Of a stretch of DNA of 64,000 nucleotides, positions 1 through 9,600 are shown piece by piece. How positions within the stretch are numbered: the first letter of the stretch is position 1; each line of letters starts with the position of its first letter. This DNA comes from Actinomadura rubteroloni (GTDB lineage: Bacteria; Actinomycetota; Actinomycetes; Streptosporangiales; Streptosporangiaceae), in the NCBI RefSeq assembly GCF_002911665.1, contig NZ_MTBP01000006.1, forward strand, positions 124,001 to 188,000, in the 5' to 3' direction. The notes under the pieces are model-generated. The model was not told the DNA's origin and did not search any database. It saw only the letters and a list, made by a program, of their open reading frames with translations. A program made the translations under genes and the position numbers.

Positions 1-540
1 ACACGTGGACGGTGTCGTCGTCCCAGTCCTGGAGGCCGATCACCGACAGCGAGGCGCCGTCGCCGACGACGAACTCGACGTTGTCGGCGTAGGTCGCCGA
101 GCCGCGGTGCTCCAGCACGACGGTGGCCCGCGCGAACGGCTCCAGCACGACGGCGGTGTGCCCGAACGACGCGGCCGAGGCGTCCTCGCCGCGCAGGCGC
201 AGGACGACCGGCTCGGTCAGCTCGGTCTCCTTCGGGACGGTCACGATCGTGGCCTGGGCGAACGACGCCCACGCCTGCGCGCTGACCCGGTCGCCCGGGA
301 CGAACGAGCGGCCGAGGCGCGGGTCCTCGCGGCCGACCGTCTCCACGGTCGCGCCGGCCGCCGCGACGGCCTCGGCGATGACCTTGCCGTGCGCTTCGGC
401 GGCCCCGTTGTGCAGGCCGCGCAGGCGGCGCAGCGGGGTGAACCGCCACTCCTCCTCGCGTCCGGTCGGGACCTCGAAGTCGGCGACGTCGAAGGACGCC
501 CGCTCGTGCAGTGTCGAGACGGGCCGCTGTTCCAGACCCA

Positions 541-541
<1 letters not shown>
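1..541 (-). CDS. sufD: FeS cluster assembly protein SufD (3' end outside window)
   Basis: This is the N-terminal 180 codons of SufD, the scaffold partner of SufB in the SufBCD complex that assembles iron-sulfur clusters in the cytosol. The start is ATG at 541-539, overlapping the sufB stop by one base (TGATG). The product begins MGLEQRPVSTLHERASFDVA and soon reaches a REEEWRFTPLRRL stretch, a typical SufD N-terminal signature. It is translationally coupled to sufB and forms the third gene of the leftward sufR-sufB-sufD operon; sufC and sufS would be expected beyond base 1. The C-terminal beta-helix core and the SufC-binding end are not in the window. Identification rests on the motif and the operon position. 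Confidence 0.93.
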
Positions 542-1949
<1,408 letters not shown>

Positions 1950-1953
<4 letters not shown>

Positions 1954-2723
1954 AGGGAGGTCCTCCCGGACTCCTCGTCGGTCGTGGTCGCGTCGGCGCC
2001 GTTCCCTGCGCACAGGGAACGCGGGCTGACGTGGGTCGTGCAGATGCCGTCGCCGTGGGCGATCGTCGCGAGCCGCTGCACCGGGGTGCCGAGCATCCGG
2101 CTGAACGCCTCGGTCTCGGCCTCGCAGAGCTGCGGGAACTCGGCCGCGACGTGCGCGACCGGGCAGTGGTGCTGGCACAGTTGCTCGCCGCCGCCCGGCG
2201 GCGGCGCCTTGCCCGCGGCGGCGGCGTAGCCGTCGCCCGACAGCGCCTCGGCCAGCCTGCGGACCCGCTGGTGCGGCGGGGCGGCCTGGACGGCGGGACG
2301 GTGCCGGCGTTCCAGCTCGCCGATCTGGCGCCGGGCGAACTCGGCCACCGCGCGCTCCCCCGCCGTCTCGGCGAGGAACCGCAGCGCGCTGGTCGCGAGG
2401 TCGTCGTAGGCGTGGACGAAGGCGCTCCGGCCGGACTCGGTGATCGCGAACCACTTGGCCGGACGGCCCCGGCCGCGCCGCGACTGCGGTCGCGCCCGGC
2501 GGATCTCGATCATGCCCTCGGCGAGCAGGGCGTCCAGGTGCCGGCGGACGGCCGCGGGCGTCAGGCCCATCAGCTCGCCGAGCGCGGACGCCGTGATCGG
2601 CCCGTGTTCGAGGATGTGCCGGGCGACGCGGGCGCGCGTGTCGCGCTCCCGCTGGCCCGACGGCGCGCCGACGGGCCGCGCGTCCGCGGTTCCGGCGTTC
2701 GTCTCCTCGCTCACGTTTTTCAC
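1950..2723 (-). CDS. sufR: SufR-type iron-sulfur transcriptional repressor
   Basis: This 257-residue DeoR/ArsR-like winged-helix regulator heads the suf operon. An N-terminal helix-turn-helix (about residues 42-75, PITASALGELMGLTPAAVRR) is followed by the RGRGRPAKWFAIT wing. The C-terminal half carries four cysteines (C183, C187, C200, C228) placed like the cluster ligands of SufR. SufR family proteins bind a 4Fe-4S cluster and repress suf when clusters are plentiful. I chose GTG at 2723 because a SufR-type operator and a promoter (TTGGTG, 18 bp, CACACT) lie directly in front and would otherwise be inside the gene; this makes the mRNA leaderless. An in-frame TTG at 2759 and a GTG at 2714 are alternatives. 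Confidence 0.9.
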
Positions 2724-2734
2724 AACGTCAGTGT
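2720..2734 (-). promoter_or_regulatory. SufR operator overlapping the suf promoter
   Basis: The minus strand reads ACACT-GACGT-TGTGA. This is exactly the ACACT-N5-TGTGA inverted repeat that I recall being reported for the mycobacterial SufR. It covers the proposed -10 (CACACT, 2735-2730) and the first codon of sufR, an ideal position for autorepression. Confidence 0.7.
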
Positions 2735-2759
2735 GCCCTAATTGCTTCCCGGCCACCAA
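2730..2759 (-). promoter_or_regulatory. Proposed suf operon promoter
   Basis: On the minus strand a TTGGTG -35 (2759-2754) is followed after 18 bases by CACACT (2735-2730). The GTG start of sufR comes six bases later, so the transcript would be leaderless. The -10 is weak (CACACT), and the call leans on the coincidence with the operator. Confidence 0.45.
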
Positions 2760-2784
2760 CGGAACGTCCGATGTCGTCCCTCAC

Positions 2785-2803
2785 GCAGGTAAGCCTTACC
2801 TAA
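2785..2803. promoter_or_regulatory. Iron box (IdeR/DmdR1-type site)
   Basis: GCAGGTAAGCCTTACCTAA contains a 15-base perfect inverted repeat (2787-2801, AGGTAAG-C-CTTACCT). It matches about 14 of 19 positions of the actinobacterial iron-box consensus TTAGGTTAGGCTAACCTAA. It lies about 25 bases upstream of the proposed suf -35 and about 60 bases from the sufR start, in the only non-coding stretch between usp and sufR. This suggests that an IdeR/DmdR-like regulator couples suf expression to iron supply. Confidence 0.65.
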
Positions 2804-2829
2804 TAAGGCGGAAAGGGCCGTGGCACCGG

Positions 2830-3726
2830 TCATTCCGGAAGGCTTCCGCGCGGCAGCACGACGATGGGGCAGGAGGCGGCGCGCACGATTTTTCCGGAGC
2901 TTTCGCCGAGGAACACCTTACGGATGGGTCCGTCGTGGCTCGACTGGCAGGCCAGCAGTTCCCCGGGAAGCAGGACGAGCGAGCGCAGGGCCGCGCCGAT
3001 CCCGGCGCCCTCGGCCGCCTCCGTCGTGATCGCGAGGCCGGCGGGGAGCCGGTCGCGCAGCCGGGCGGCCGCGTCGGCCAGGTCCTCCTCGGCCGCGGCG
3101 AGCGCGCGGGCGACGACGTCCTCGGCGCCCCGCCGGAACCGGGCGGGCAGCCCCGCCGGGCGCGGCACGAGCGAGACCAGCCGGACGGGCGCGTCCAGCG
3201 CGGCGGCCAGGCGGGCCGCGCCGGGCAGCGGGTCCTCCCGGCCCCGGCGGTAGGCGACGGTCAGCCGCTCCAGCCGGGGCGGCGGGGCGTCGGCGAAGCC
3301 GAGCGGGGCCAGCAGGACGGGCACGGGCGCGCCGTGCAGGAGCTGGTCGGCGGTGCTGCCGACGGCGACGCCGCCGCGCCGGCCGCCCGGCGCGGACCCG
3401 ATGACGATCAGCCCGGCCCCGGCGGCGCGGGCCGCCTCGGCCAGGCCCCGGCCGCTGCCCCGGTGCGGGTGGGAGACGTAGCCGGTGTCGGCGCGCTCGC
3501 CGAGCTGCCCGGCGGCCCGGTCGAGCACTTCGGCGGAGTGTTCGCGCAGGTAGGCCGTCCATTCGGCGTCGACCGAGCCGGGGCCGCGCGCGGGCCAGCC
3601 GGGCGGCCGGACGTTCGCGACGGTCAGCCGCGCCCCGGTCGCGCGGGCGTACAGGTCGGCGAGGGCGAGCGCGTCGTCGCCGCGCTCGTCGGCGGTGTAG
3701 CCGGCGAGGACGGGCGCCGGGGTCAT
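2830..3726 (-). CDS. Tandem universal stress protein (two UspA domains)
   Basis: A 298-residue cytosolic protein with two UspA folds. The first domain starts MTPAPVLAGYTADERGDDAL and ends with the ATP-binding loop GSAPGGRRGGVAVGSTA, which fits the G-2X-G-9X-G(S/T) pattern. The second ends LGESSGKIVRAASCPIVVLP, a looser version. The ATG overlaps the stop of the upstream permease gene (ATGA), so it is the last gene of the arginine-type operon. Tandem Usp proteins are common in actinomycete dormancy and hypoxia regulons. Whether this one tunes the transporter or the energy state is inference. Confidence 0.9.
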   Translation of the reverse strand: MTPAPVLAGYTADERGDDALALADLYARATGARLTVANVRPPGWPARGPGSVDAEWTAYLREHSAEVLDRAAGQLGERADTGYVSHPHRGSGRGLAEAARAAGAGLIVIGSAPGGRRGGVAVGSTADQLLHGAPVPVLLAPLGFADAPPPRLERLTVAYRRGREDPLPGAARLAAALDAPVRLVSLVPRPAGLPARFRRGAEDVVARALAAAEEDLADAAARLRDRLPAGLAITTEAAEGAGIGAALRSLVLLPGELLACQSSHDGPIRKVFLGESSGKIVRAASCPIVVLPRGSLPE

Positions 3727-5153
3727 GGCGTGCCTCCGGGGTCGCTGTTCAGGCGGGAGTGGCGGCGGCCGTAGAGGAAGTAGGCGACGAGCCCGCCGAG
3801 CGTCCAGAGCGAGAACACGACCCAGGTGACGCCGCTGAGCTTCACCATCAGGTAGCCGCAGAACGCGACGCCGAGCAGCGGCGTGACGGGGAAGAACGGC
3901 GTGCGGAAGCCGCGCGGCATGTCCGGGCGCGTCCGGCGCAGCACGATCACGCCGACGTTGACCATCGCGAACGCGAACAGCGTGCCGATGCTGGTCGCGT
4001 CGGTGAGCCGGCCGAGCGGGACGGCCGCGCCGAGCACGGCGATGAACCCGGCGACGATCACGGTGTTGGCGACGGGCACCCGGCTGCGCGGGTGGACGCG
4101 CTGGAAGATCGGCGGGATGAGCCCGTCCCGCGACATCGCGAACAGGATGCGCGTCTGCCCGTACATGACCGTCAGGACGACGCTGGCGATGGCGATCACC
4201 GCGCCGAGCGACAGGACGACCGACGGCCAGGTCGCGTGGGTGGCGCGTTCCAGCACGGTCGCCAGCGACGCCTCGCCGCCGCTCTCCTTGAATGCGCTCA
4301 GCGGCATCGCGCCCACGGCCGCCAGCGCGACCAGCACGTACAGCGCAGTGACGATCGCCAGCGACGCGACGATCGCGAGCGGCAGGTCGCGCCGGGGGTT
4401 GCGCGCCTCCTCCCCGGCCGTGGACGCCGCGTCGAAGCCGATGTAGGAGAAGAACACCTTCGACCCGGCCGCGCTGACCCCGGCGAACCCCAGCGGCGCG
4501 AACGGCTTCACGTTGCCGGACCGGAACGCCGTGAACGCGACCGCGCAGAAAAACAGCAGCACGCCGGTCTTCAGGAACACCATGACGACGTTGACGGTCG
4601 CGCTCTCGGACGTCCCGCGCAGCAGCAGGAGCGCCGACAGCACGACGATCACCACCGCCGGGACGTTGACCAACCCGCCCTCGCCCGGCGGGCTGCTGAT
4701 CGCCGCCGGGAGCGTGTACCCGAACCCCTGGTCGAACAGGTCGTTGAGGTACTGGCCCCAGCCGACCGCGACCGCCGAGACCGACACCGCGTACTCCAGC
4801 ATCAGGCACCAGCCCGACACCCACGCGACCAGCTCGCCGAGCGTCGCGTAGGAGTAGGAGTAGGACGAGCCCGACAGCGGGATCGTCCCGGCCAGCTCGG
4901 CGTAGGACAGCGCGGAGAACAGCGCGGTGACGGCCGCCAGCAGGAACGCCACGACGACGGCCGGGCCGGCGAGCGGCACCGCCTCCCCGAGCACGACGAA
5001 GATGCCGGTGCCGAGCGTCGCGCCGACGCTGAACAGCGTGAGCTGGAGCGGGCTCATGGTCCGCTTCAGCTCGCCGCCCTCGCCCGCGCCGCTCTCCCGG
5101 ACGAGCCGGTCCACCGGTTTCGTCCGGACGAGGCTGCGCAGCAGCGCCCGCAC
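3723..5153 (-). CDS. APC-family amino acid permease (CAT-like)
   Basis: A 476-residue membrane protein with about twelve predicted helices of the amino acid-polyamine-organocation family. The N-terminal LVRTKPVDRLVRESGAGEGG tail followed by a TLGTGIFVVLG first helix is typical of the cationic amino acid transporter branch, and an FSYIGFDAASTAGEEARNP motif marks helix 6. GTG at 5153, five bases after the arcC stop, keeps the whole family N-terminus; the ribosome site is weak, as expected for a coupled gene. It sits between arcC and usp in the operon. Arginine, ornithine or another basic amino acid is a plausible substrate from context, but the sequence does not settle it. Confidence 0.88.
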   Translation of the reverse strand: MRALLRSLVRTKPVDRLVRESGAGEGGELKRTMSPLQLTLFSVGATLGTGIFVVLGEAVPLAGPAVVVAFLLAAVTALFSALSYAELAGTIPLSGSSYSYSYATLGELVAWVSGWCLMLEYAVSVSAVAVGWGQYLNDLFDQGFGYTLPAAISSPPGEGGLVNVPAVVIVVLSALLLLRGTSESATVNVVMVFLKTGVLLFFCAVAFTAFRSGNVKPFAPLGFAGVSAAGSKVFFSYIGFDAASTAGEEARNPRRDLPLAIVASLAIVTALYVLVALAAVGAMPLSAFKESGGEASLATVLERATHATWPSVVLSLGAVIAIASVVLTVMYGQTRILFAMSRDGLIPPIFQRVHPRSRVPVANTVIVAGFIAVLGAAVPLGRLTDATSIGTLFAFAMVNVGVIVLRRTRPDMPRGFRTPFFPVTPLLGVAFCGYLMVKLSGVTWVVFSLWTLGGLVAYFLYGRRHSRLNSDPGGTP

Positions 5154-5158
5154 GCCGC

Positions 5159-6094
5159 TCAGAGCGTGCTCGCCAGGGGCCAGGTGGCGTTGGGCGTGAC
5201 GATCGTGCCCGCCGTGCCGTCCAAAATCTGGACGCACTGGTCGAGCCGGCCGATCGCCGCCATGTCGCCGGTGCGCTCCACGAACCCGGCCGCCGCCTCG
5301 ACCTTCGGCCCCATCGACCCGGCGGGGAACTGCTCGGACCGCAGCTCGTGCGGGGTCGTGTGCTTGATCTCCTCCTCCTCCGGCGTCCCGTAGCCGCGCA
5401 GGACGCGCGGGACGTCGGTGAGGATGAGGAACGCGTCGGCCTCCAGCGCCTCGGCGAGGACGGCCGCCGTCAGGTCCTTGTCGATGACGGCCTCGACGCC
5501 TTCGAGCTGGCCGACGTCGTTGCGGAAGACCGGAACCCCGCCGCCGCCCGCGCACACCACGACCGTCCCGCCCCGGACGAGCTGGTGGATCAGCCGCGTC
5601 TCGATGACGCGCTGCGGCCGGGGCGAGGGGACGACGCGCCGCCAGTGGTCGCCGTCCGGCTTGACCGTCCAGCCGAACTCGCGGGCGAGCCGGACGGCCT
5701 CCTCGTGCGTGTAGACCTGCCCGACGAACTTGGCGGGGTCCTCGAACGCCGGGTCCACCGCCGACACCAGCGTCTGGTTGAGCATCGCGAGCACCTGGCG
5801 GCCCGGCAGCGCGTTCTGCAGCGACTGGAGGATCCAGTAGCCGATCATGCCCTGCGTCTCGGCGCCGATCGTGTCCAGCGGATAGGGCCGGGTGAGGTTC
5901 GGGTCGTTGACGCTCTCCAGCGCCAGCACCCCGACCTGCGGCCCGTTCCCGTGCGTCAGGATCATCTCGTGCTTCGCGGCGAGCGGTGCCAGCGACTTCA
6001 CCGCCGCCACCACGTTGGCCCGCTGGAGATCGGCGTCCGGCCGGTCCCCGCGCCGCATGAGCGCGTTCCCGCCGAGCGCGACGACGATGCGCAT
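5159..6094 (-). CDS. arcC: Carbamate kinase
   Basis: Carbamate kinase (311 residues, family-normal) converts carbamoyl phosphate and ADP to ATP, CO2 and ammonia, the energy-yielding last step of arginine fermentation. The protein begins MRIVVALGGNALMRRGDRPD, the amino acid kinase nucleotide loop, and has THGNGPQVGVLALE and VVCAGGGGVPVF motifs with a VIDKDLTAAVLA segment near the active site. A GGGAGG lies ahead of the ATG. It is 30 bases downstream of arcB and immediately upstream of a permease. No arcA is present in the visible operon. Confidence 0.96.
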   Translation of the reverse strand: MRIVVALGGNALMRRGDRPDADLQRANVVAAVKSLAPLAAKHEMILTHGNGPQVGVLALESVNDPNLTRPYPLDTIGAETQGMIGYWILQSLQNALPGRQVLAMLNQTLVSAVDPAFEDPAKFVGQVYTHEEAVRLAREFGWTVKPDGDHWRRVVPSPRPQRVIETRLIHQLVRGGTVVVCAGGGGVPVFRNDVGQLEGVEAVIDKDLTAAVLAEALEADAFLILTDVPRVLRGYGTPEEEEIKHTTPHELRSEQFPAGSMGPKVEAAAGFVERTGDMAAIGRLDQCVQILDGTAGTIVTPNATWPLASTL

Positions 6095-6124
6095 CGCGGC
6101 CTCCCTTCCGTCGCCCGCCGCCGG

Positions 6125-7126
6125 TCAGGCGAGCGTCGCGACCATCACGGCCTTGATCGTGTGCATCCGATTCTCGGCCTCGTCGAACACGATCGAGGCG
6201 TCGGACTCGAACACGTCGTCGGTGACCTCCAGCGCCTCCAGGCCGGTCTTCTGGTAGACGTCCTCGCCGACGACGGTGTGCCGGTCGTGGAAGGCCGGGA
6301 GGCAGTGCATGAACTTGACATCCGGGTTCCCCGTCGCGCGCAGCACGTCGGCGTTGACCTGGTAGGGCCGCAGCAGCCGGATGCGGTCGTTCCACACCTC
6401 GGCGGGCTCGCCCATCGACACCCACACGTCGGTGAGGACGAAGTCGGCGCCCCGGACGCCCGCCGCGACGTCCTCGGTGATCACGAGGTCGGCGCCGGTC
6501 CGGTCGGCGACGGCGCGGGCGGGCCGGACGACCAGGTCGTCGTCGGGCCACAGCTCGCGCGGCGCGACGATCCGCACGTTCATGCCGCACTGCGCGCCCG
6601 CCGCGACGTAGGAGTGGCCCATGTTGTTGCGGGCGTCCCCGAGGTAGGCGAACGTGATCTCGTCCAGGGGCTTGTCGCTGTGCTCGCGCATCGTGAGCAT
6701 GTCGGCGAGCATCTGCGTCGGGTGCCAGTCGTCGGTGAGCCCGTTCCACACCGGGACGCCCGAGTAGCGGGCCAGCTCCTCCGCGTACGCCTGGCGCGAC
6801 CCCCTGTACTCGATCGCGTCGAACAGGCGGCCGAGGACGCGGGCGCTGTCCTTCATCGACTCCTTGTGCCCGATCTGCGAACCGGACGGGTCGAGGTACG
6901 TCACGTGGGCGCCCTGGTCGTGGGCAGCGACCTCGAACGAGCAGCGCGTCCGCGTCGAGGTCTTCTCGAAGATCAGCGCGATGTTCTTGCCCGTCAGCAG
7001 GGGCCGCTCGGTGCCCGCGTACTTGGCCGCCTTCAGGTCGGCGGCGAGGTCGAGCAGGAACCGGAACTCCTTCGGCGTCAGGTCGAGTTCCCGCAGGTAG
7101 CTGCGGCCCCGCAGAGTGAAGGCCAT
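6125..7126 (-). CDS. arcB: Ornithine carbamoyltransferase, catabolic type
   Basis: A 333-residue ornithine carbamoyltransferase, the length of catabolic ArcB enzymes. The carbamoyl-phosphate loop STRTRCSFE is at residues 57-65, followed by DDWHPTQMLADMLTM, the ornithine-binding DVWVSMGEP loop and the FMHCLPAFHD catalytic motif. The SMG loop argues for ornithine rather than putrescine as substrate. With arcC beside it, the likely direction is citrulline phosphorolysis to ornithine and carbamoyl phosphate. The ATG at 7126 starts the family N-terminus (MAFTLRGRSYLRELDLT). Upstream is an antiporter-like gene, 26 bases away. Confidence 0.94.
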   Translation of the reverse strand: MAFTLRGRSYLRELDLTPKEFRFLLDLAADLKAAKYAGTERPLLTGKNIALIFEKTSTRTRCSFEVAAHDQGAHVTYLDPSGSQIGHKESMKDSARVLGRLFDAIEYRGSRQAYAEELARYSGVPVWNGLTDDWHPTQMLADMLTMREHSDKPLDEITFAYLGDARNNMGHSYVAAGAQCGMNVRIVAPRELWPDDDLVVRPARAVADRTGADLVITEDVAAGVRGADFVLTDVWVSMGEPAEVWNDRIRLLRPYQVNADVLRATGNPDVKFMHCLPAFHDRHTVVGEDVYQKTGLEALEVTDDVFESDASIVFDEAENRMHTIKAVMVATLA

Positions 7127-7152
7127 GTCGCTCCGTTCTGTCGTGCGGCCGG

Positions 7153-8532
7153 TCAGGAGCCCTGGACGGCCGTCTCGCGCGGGCCGTACTCGCCGCGCCG
7201 CGCCTTGGCCCGGATGTAGACCGGGACGCCCGCCAGCAGCGCGAGGACGCCCAGCATCACCGCCCGCTCCCCCGCGCCGTAGACCATCGCGGTCGCGAAC
7301 AGCAGCGCCGCGACGGCGACCGCGGCGTCCGCGAAGGCCCGGCGGCGGTGCGCGGACCGGCCGCGCGTGCGCAGCCACAGGAGCTGCGCGGCGGCCGAGA
7401 AGAAGTACGGGAGGGCGGAGGTGAAGGAGGCGAACAGCAGGATCGTCGCGAACGCGTTCTCCGACGCGTAGGCGAACACGAGCATCAGCGACGTCAGGGC
7501 CGCGCCGGTGACGACGCCGACGGCGGGCACTCCGCGCGGGGTCAGCCGGGCGAACGCGCGCGGGAACATGCCGTCCCGGGCCGCCGCGAGCGGCATCTCG
7601 GCGACCAGCAGCGTCCAGCCGTTGAGGACGCCGAGGCCCGCCACGATCGCGCACGCGGCCAGCACGCCGCCCCACAGCTCGCCGCCGAGCCCGCCGCCCG
7701 CCATCGCCTCGACCGCGTCGGCGAACGGCGCGGTGCTGTGCGCGAGCCGGTCGTGCGGGACGGTCCCGAACACGGCCACCGTCACGAGCAGGTAGAGCGC
7801 CCCGCACGCCGCGACGCCGAGGACGCTCGCGCGCCCGACGTCGCGCGCCGGGTCGGCCAGCCGCTCGGCGACGATCGCGACGCTCTCCATGCCGGAGTAG
7901 GCGAACAGGATGAGGCCCGCCGCGAGCCACGCCGCGTCCCACGCCGACCCGCCGCCCTCGACCAGGGGGCCGAAGTTGGCGGCGTCCAGGAAGAACAGCC
8001 CGGCGACGGCGACGAGCACGAGCGGCAGGAACTTCAGGACGGTCGTGGCGAGCTGGAACCGTCCCATGCTCCGCACGCCGGTCAGGTTGACGGCCGCCGC
8101 CGCCCAGATCCCGGCGAGGCCGAGGACGACCCCGGCCGTCGTCCCGTGCCAGCCGAGGAAGTAGTCGACGTAGCCGACCCACGCGACGGCGGCCCCGGCG
8201 TTCCCGGCCCAGGCCGTCAGCCAGAACGACCAGGCCGTCCAGAACCCGGCGAACTCGCCGAACGCGTCGCGGGCGTAGGCGTAGGGGCCGCCGCCGGCGG
8301 GGATCCGGGCGCCGAGGCGGCCGAGGACGACCGCGACCGCCATCGCGCCCGCCGTCGTGACCGCGAGGACGGGCAGGCTGATCGTCCCGACGGCGGCGAG
8401 CGAGGCCGGGAGCAGGAAGATCCCGGTGCCGACGACGTTCCCGACGACCAGCGCGGTCGCCTGCGGCAGCCCGAGGCGTGCGCCGGGCGGCGCTCCGACG
8501 GCCTCGACCGCCGACGTCCCCGGCTCCCCCAT
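7153..8532 (-). CDS. APC-family antiporter, ArcD/AdiC-like
   Basis: A 459-residue membrane protein with about twelve helices. The first helix carries VVGNVVGTGIFLLPASLA, as in the basic amino acid/polyamine antiporter branch (AdiC, ArcD, PotE, YjeM). AGGGPYAYARDAFGEF and LFAYSGMESVAIVAERLADP are further family motifs. The ATG at 8532 has GGGGGG just upstream; a farther start at 8556 is less likely. As first gene of the operon with arcB and arcC, arginine/ornithine exchange is the reasonable role. Exact substrate is inference. Confidence 0.87.
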   Translation of the reverse strand: MGEPGTSAVEAVGAPPGARLGLPQATALVVGNVVGTGIFLLPASLAAVGTISLPVLAVTTAGAMAVAVVLGRLGARIPAGGGPYAYARDAFGEFAGFWTAWSFWLTAWAGNAGAAVAWVGYVDYFLGWHGTTAGVVLGLAGIWAAAAVNLTGVRSMGRFQLATTVLKFLPLVLVAVAGLFFLDAANFGPLVEGGGSAWDAAWLAAGLILFAYSGMESVAIVAERLADPARDVGRASVLGVAACGALYLLVTVAVFGTVPHDRLAHSTAPFADAVEAMAGGGLGGELWGGVLAACAIVAGLGVLNGWTLLVAEMPLAAARDGMFPRAFARLTPRGVPAVGVVTGAALTSLMLVFAYASENAFATILLFASFTSALPYFFSAAAQLLWLRTRGRSAHRRRAFADAAVAVAALLFATAMVYGAGERAVMLGVLALLAGVPVYIRAKARRGEYGPRETAVQGS

Positions 8533-8660
8533 GCGTCCCCCCGACAGGCCGATCACGCTCCGTGGTCAATGCGGTACGCAGGGAATACCCGAGCGGTCGC
8601 GGCCGAAAACCGGTCCCCGTGCCGCACCGACCTGCGCGCGAACCGCGCGGCCCCCCGACC

Positions 8661-8666
8661 TAGACT
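8661..8666 (+). promoter_or_regulatory. Leaderless -10 element (TAGACT)
   Basis: TAGACT lies seven bases before the ATG at 8674, placing the transcription start at or next to the start codon. No convincing -35 is visible. The same hexamer and spacing recur before polX. Confidence 0.6.
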
Positions 8667-8673
8667 CGTGCGC

Positions 8674-9600
8674 ATGGCACCCCCCGACGACGGCGCGCTC
8701 GTCCTGGACGAGCTGGTCAAGCGCTACGGCGCGGTCACCGCGGTCGACCGGCTGTCGCTGCGCGCCGAGCGCGGCGCGGTCACCGCGCTGCTCGGCCCGA
8801 ACGGCGCGGGCAAGACCACGACGATCGAGATCTGCGAGGGCTTCCGCCGCGCCGACGCCGGCCGCGTCGCGGTGCTCGGCCTGGACCCGGTCGCCGACGC
8901 CCGCGCGCTGAAGGCCCGCGTCGGCGTGATGCCGCAGTCGGGCGGCGTGCCGGGGACGGCCCGCGCCGGGGAGTTCCTGCGGCTCGTGGCGTCCTTCCAC
9001 ACCGCCCCGCTGGACCCGGGCGCGCTGCTGGAGCGCCTCGGCCTCACCCAGCACGCGAAGACGCCGTTCCGGCGGCTGTCGGGCGGGCAGCAGCAGCGGC
9101 TGTCGCTCGCCGTCGCCGTCGTCGGACGGCCCGAGCTGGTCTTCCTGGACGAGCCCACCACCGGCCTGGACCCGCAGGCCCGGCTCGCCACCTGGGAACT
9201 CGTCGAGGAGCTGCGGTCGGCCGGGGTGTCGGTCGTCCTCACGACCCACCACATGGAGGAGGCCGAGCGCCTCGCCGACCGCGTCGTGATCATCGACGGC
9301 GGCCGGGTCGTGTCCGCCGGGGCGCCCGCCGAACTGACCGGCGCCGAGCGCCAGCTCCGCTTCCGCGCCCGTCCCGGCCTCGGCACCGACGAGCTGCTGG
9401 CCGCGCTCCCGCCGGGCAGCGCCGCCAAGGAGTCGCCCGCCGGGCACTACCTGGTCGAGGGCGACCTCGGCCCCGAACTGCTCGCCACCGTCACCGCGTG
9501 GTGCGCCGCCCACGACGTCCGCGCCGACGACCTGCGCATCGAGCGCCGCACGCTGGAGGACGTCTTCCTCGAACTCACCGGACGGGAGCTGCGCGGATGA
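8674..9600 (+). CDS. ABC transporter ATP-binding protein (DrrA/CcmA-like)
   Basis: A 308-residue ABC ATPase of the multidrug/daunorubicin export type. Walker A is GPNGAGKTTT, the Q-loop is VGVMPQSGG, the signature is LSGGQQQRL, Walker B is LVFLDEPTTGLDP, and the switch is TTHHMEE. A C-terminal extension of about 80 residues ends in TLEDVFLELTGREL, the DrrA-type tail that contacts the permease. No ribosome site is evident; TAGACT seven bases upstream suggests a leaderless mRNA. The permease gene follows with an ATGA overlap, so the two form an exporter. The substrate is unknown. Confidence 0.92.
   Translation: MAPPDDGALVLDELVKRYGAVTAVDRLSLRAERGAVTALLGPNGAGKTTTIEICEGFRRADAGRVAVLGLDPVADARALKARVGVMPQSGGVPGTARAGEFLRLVASFHTAPLDPGALLERLGLTQHAKTPFRRLSGGQQQRLSLAVAVVGRPELVFLDEPTTGLDPQARLATWELVEELRSAGVSVVLTTHHMEEAERLADRVVIIDGGRVVSAGAPAELTGAERQLRFRARPGLGTDELLAALPPGSAAKESPAGHYLVEGDLGPELLATVTAWCAAHDVRADDLRIERRTLEDVFLELTGRELRG

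Noticed and set aside
8533..8673. ArgR box before the arginine-type operon
   Set aside because: No palindrome resembling the ARG-box consensus could be found on either strand.
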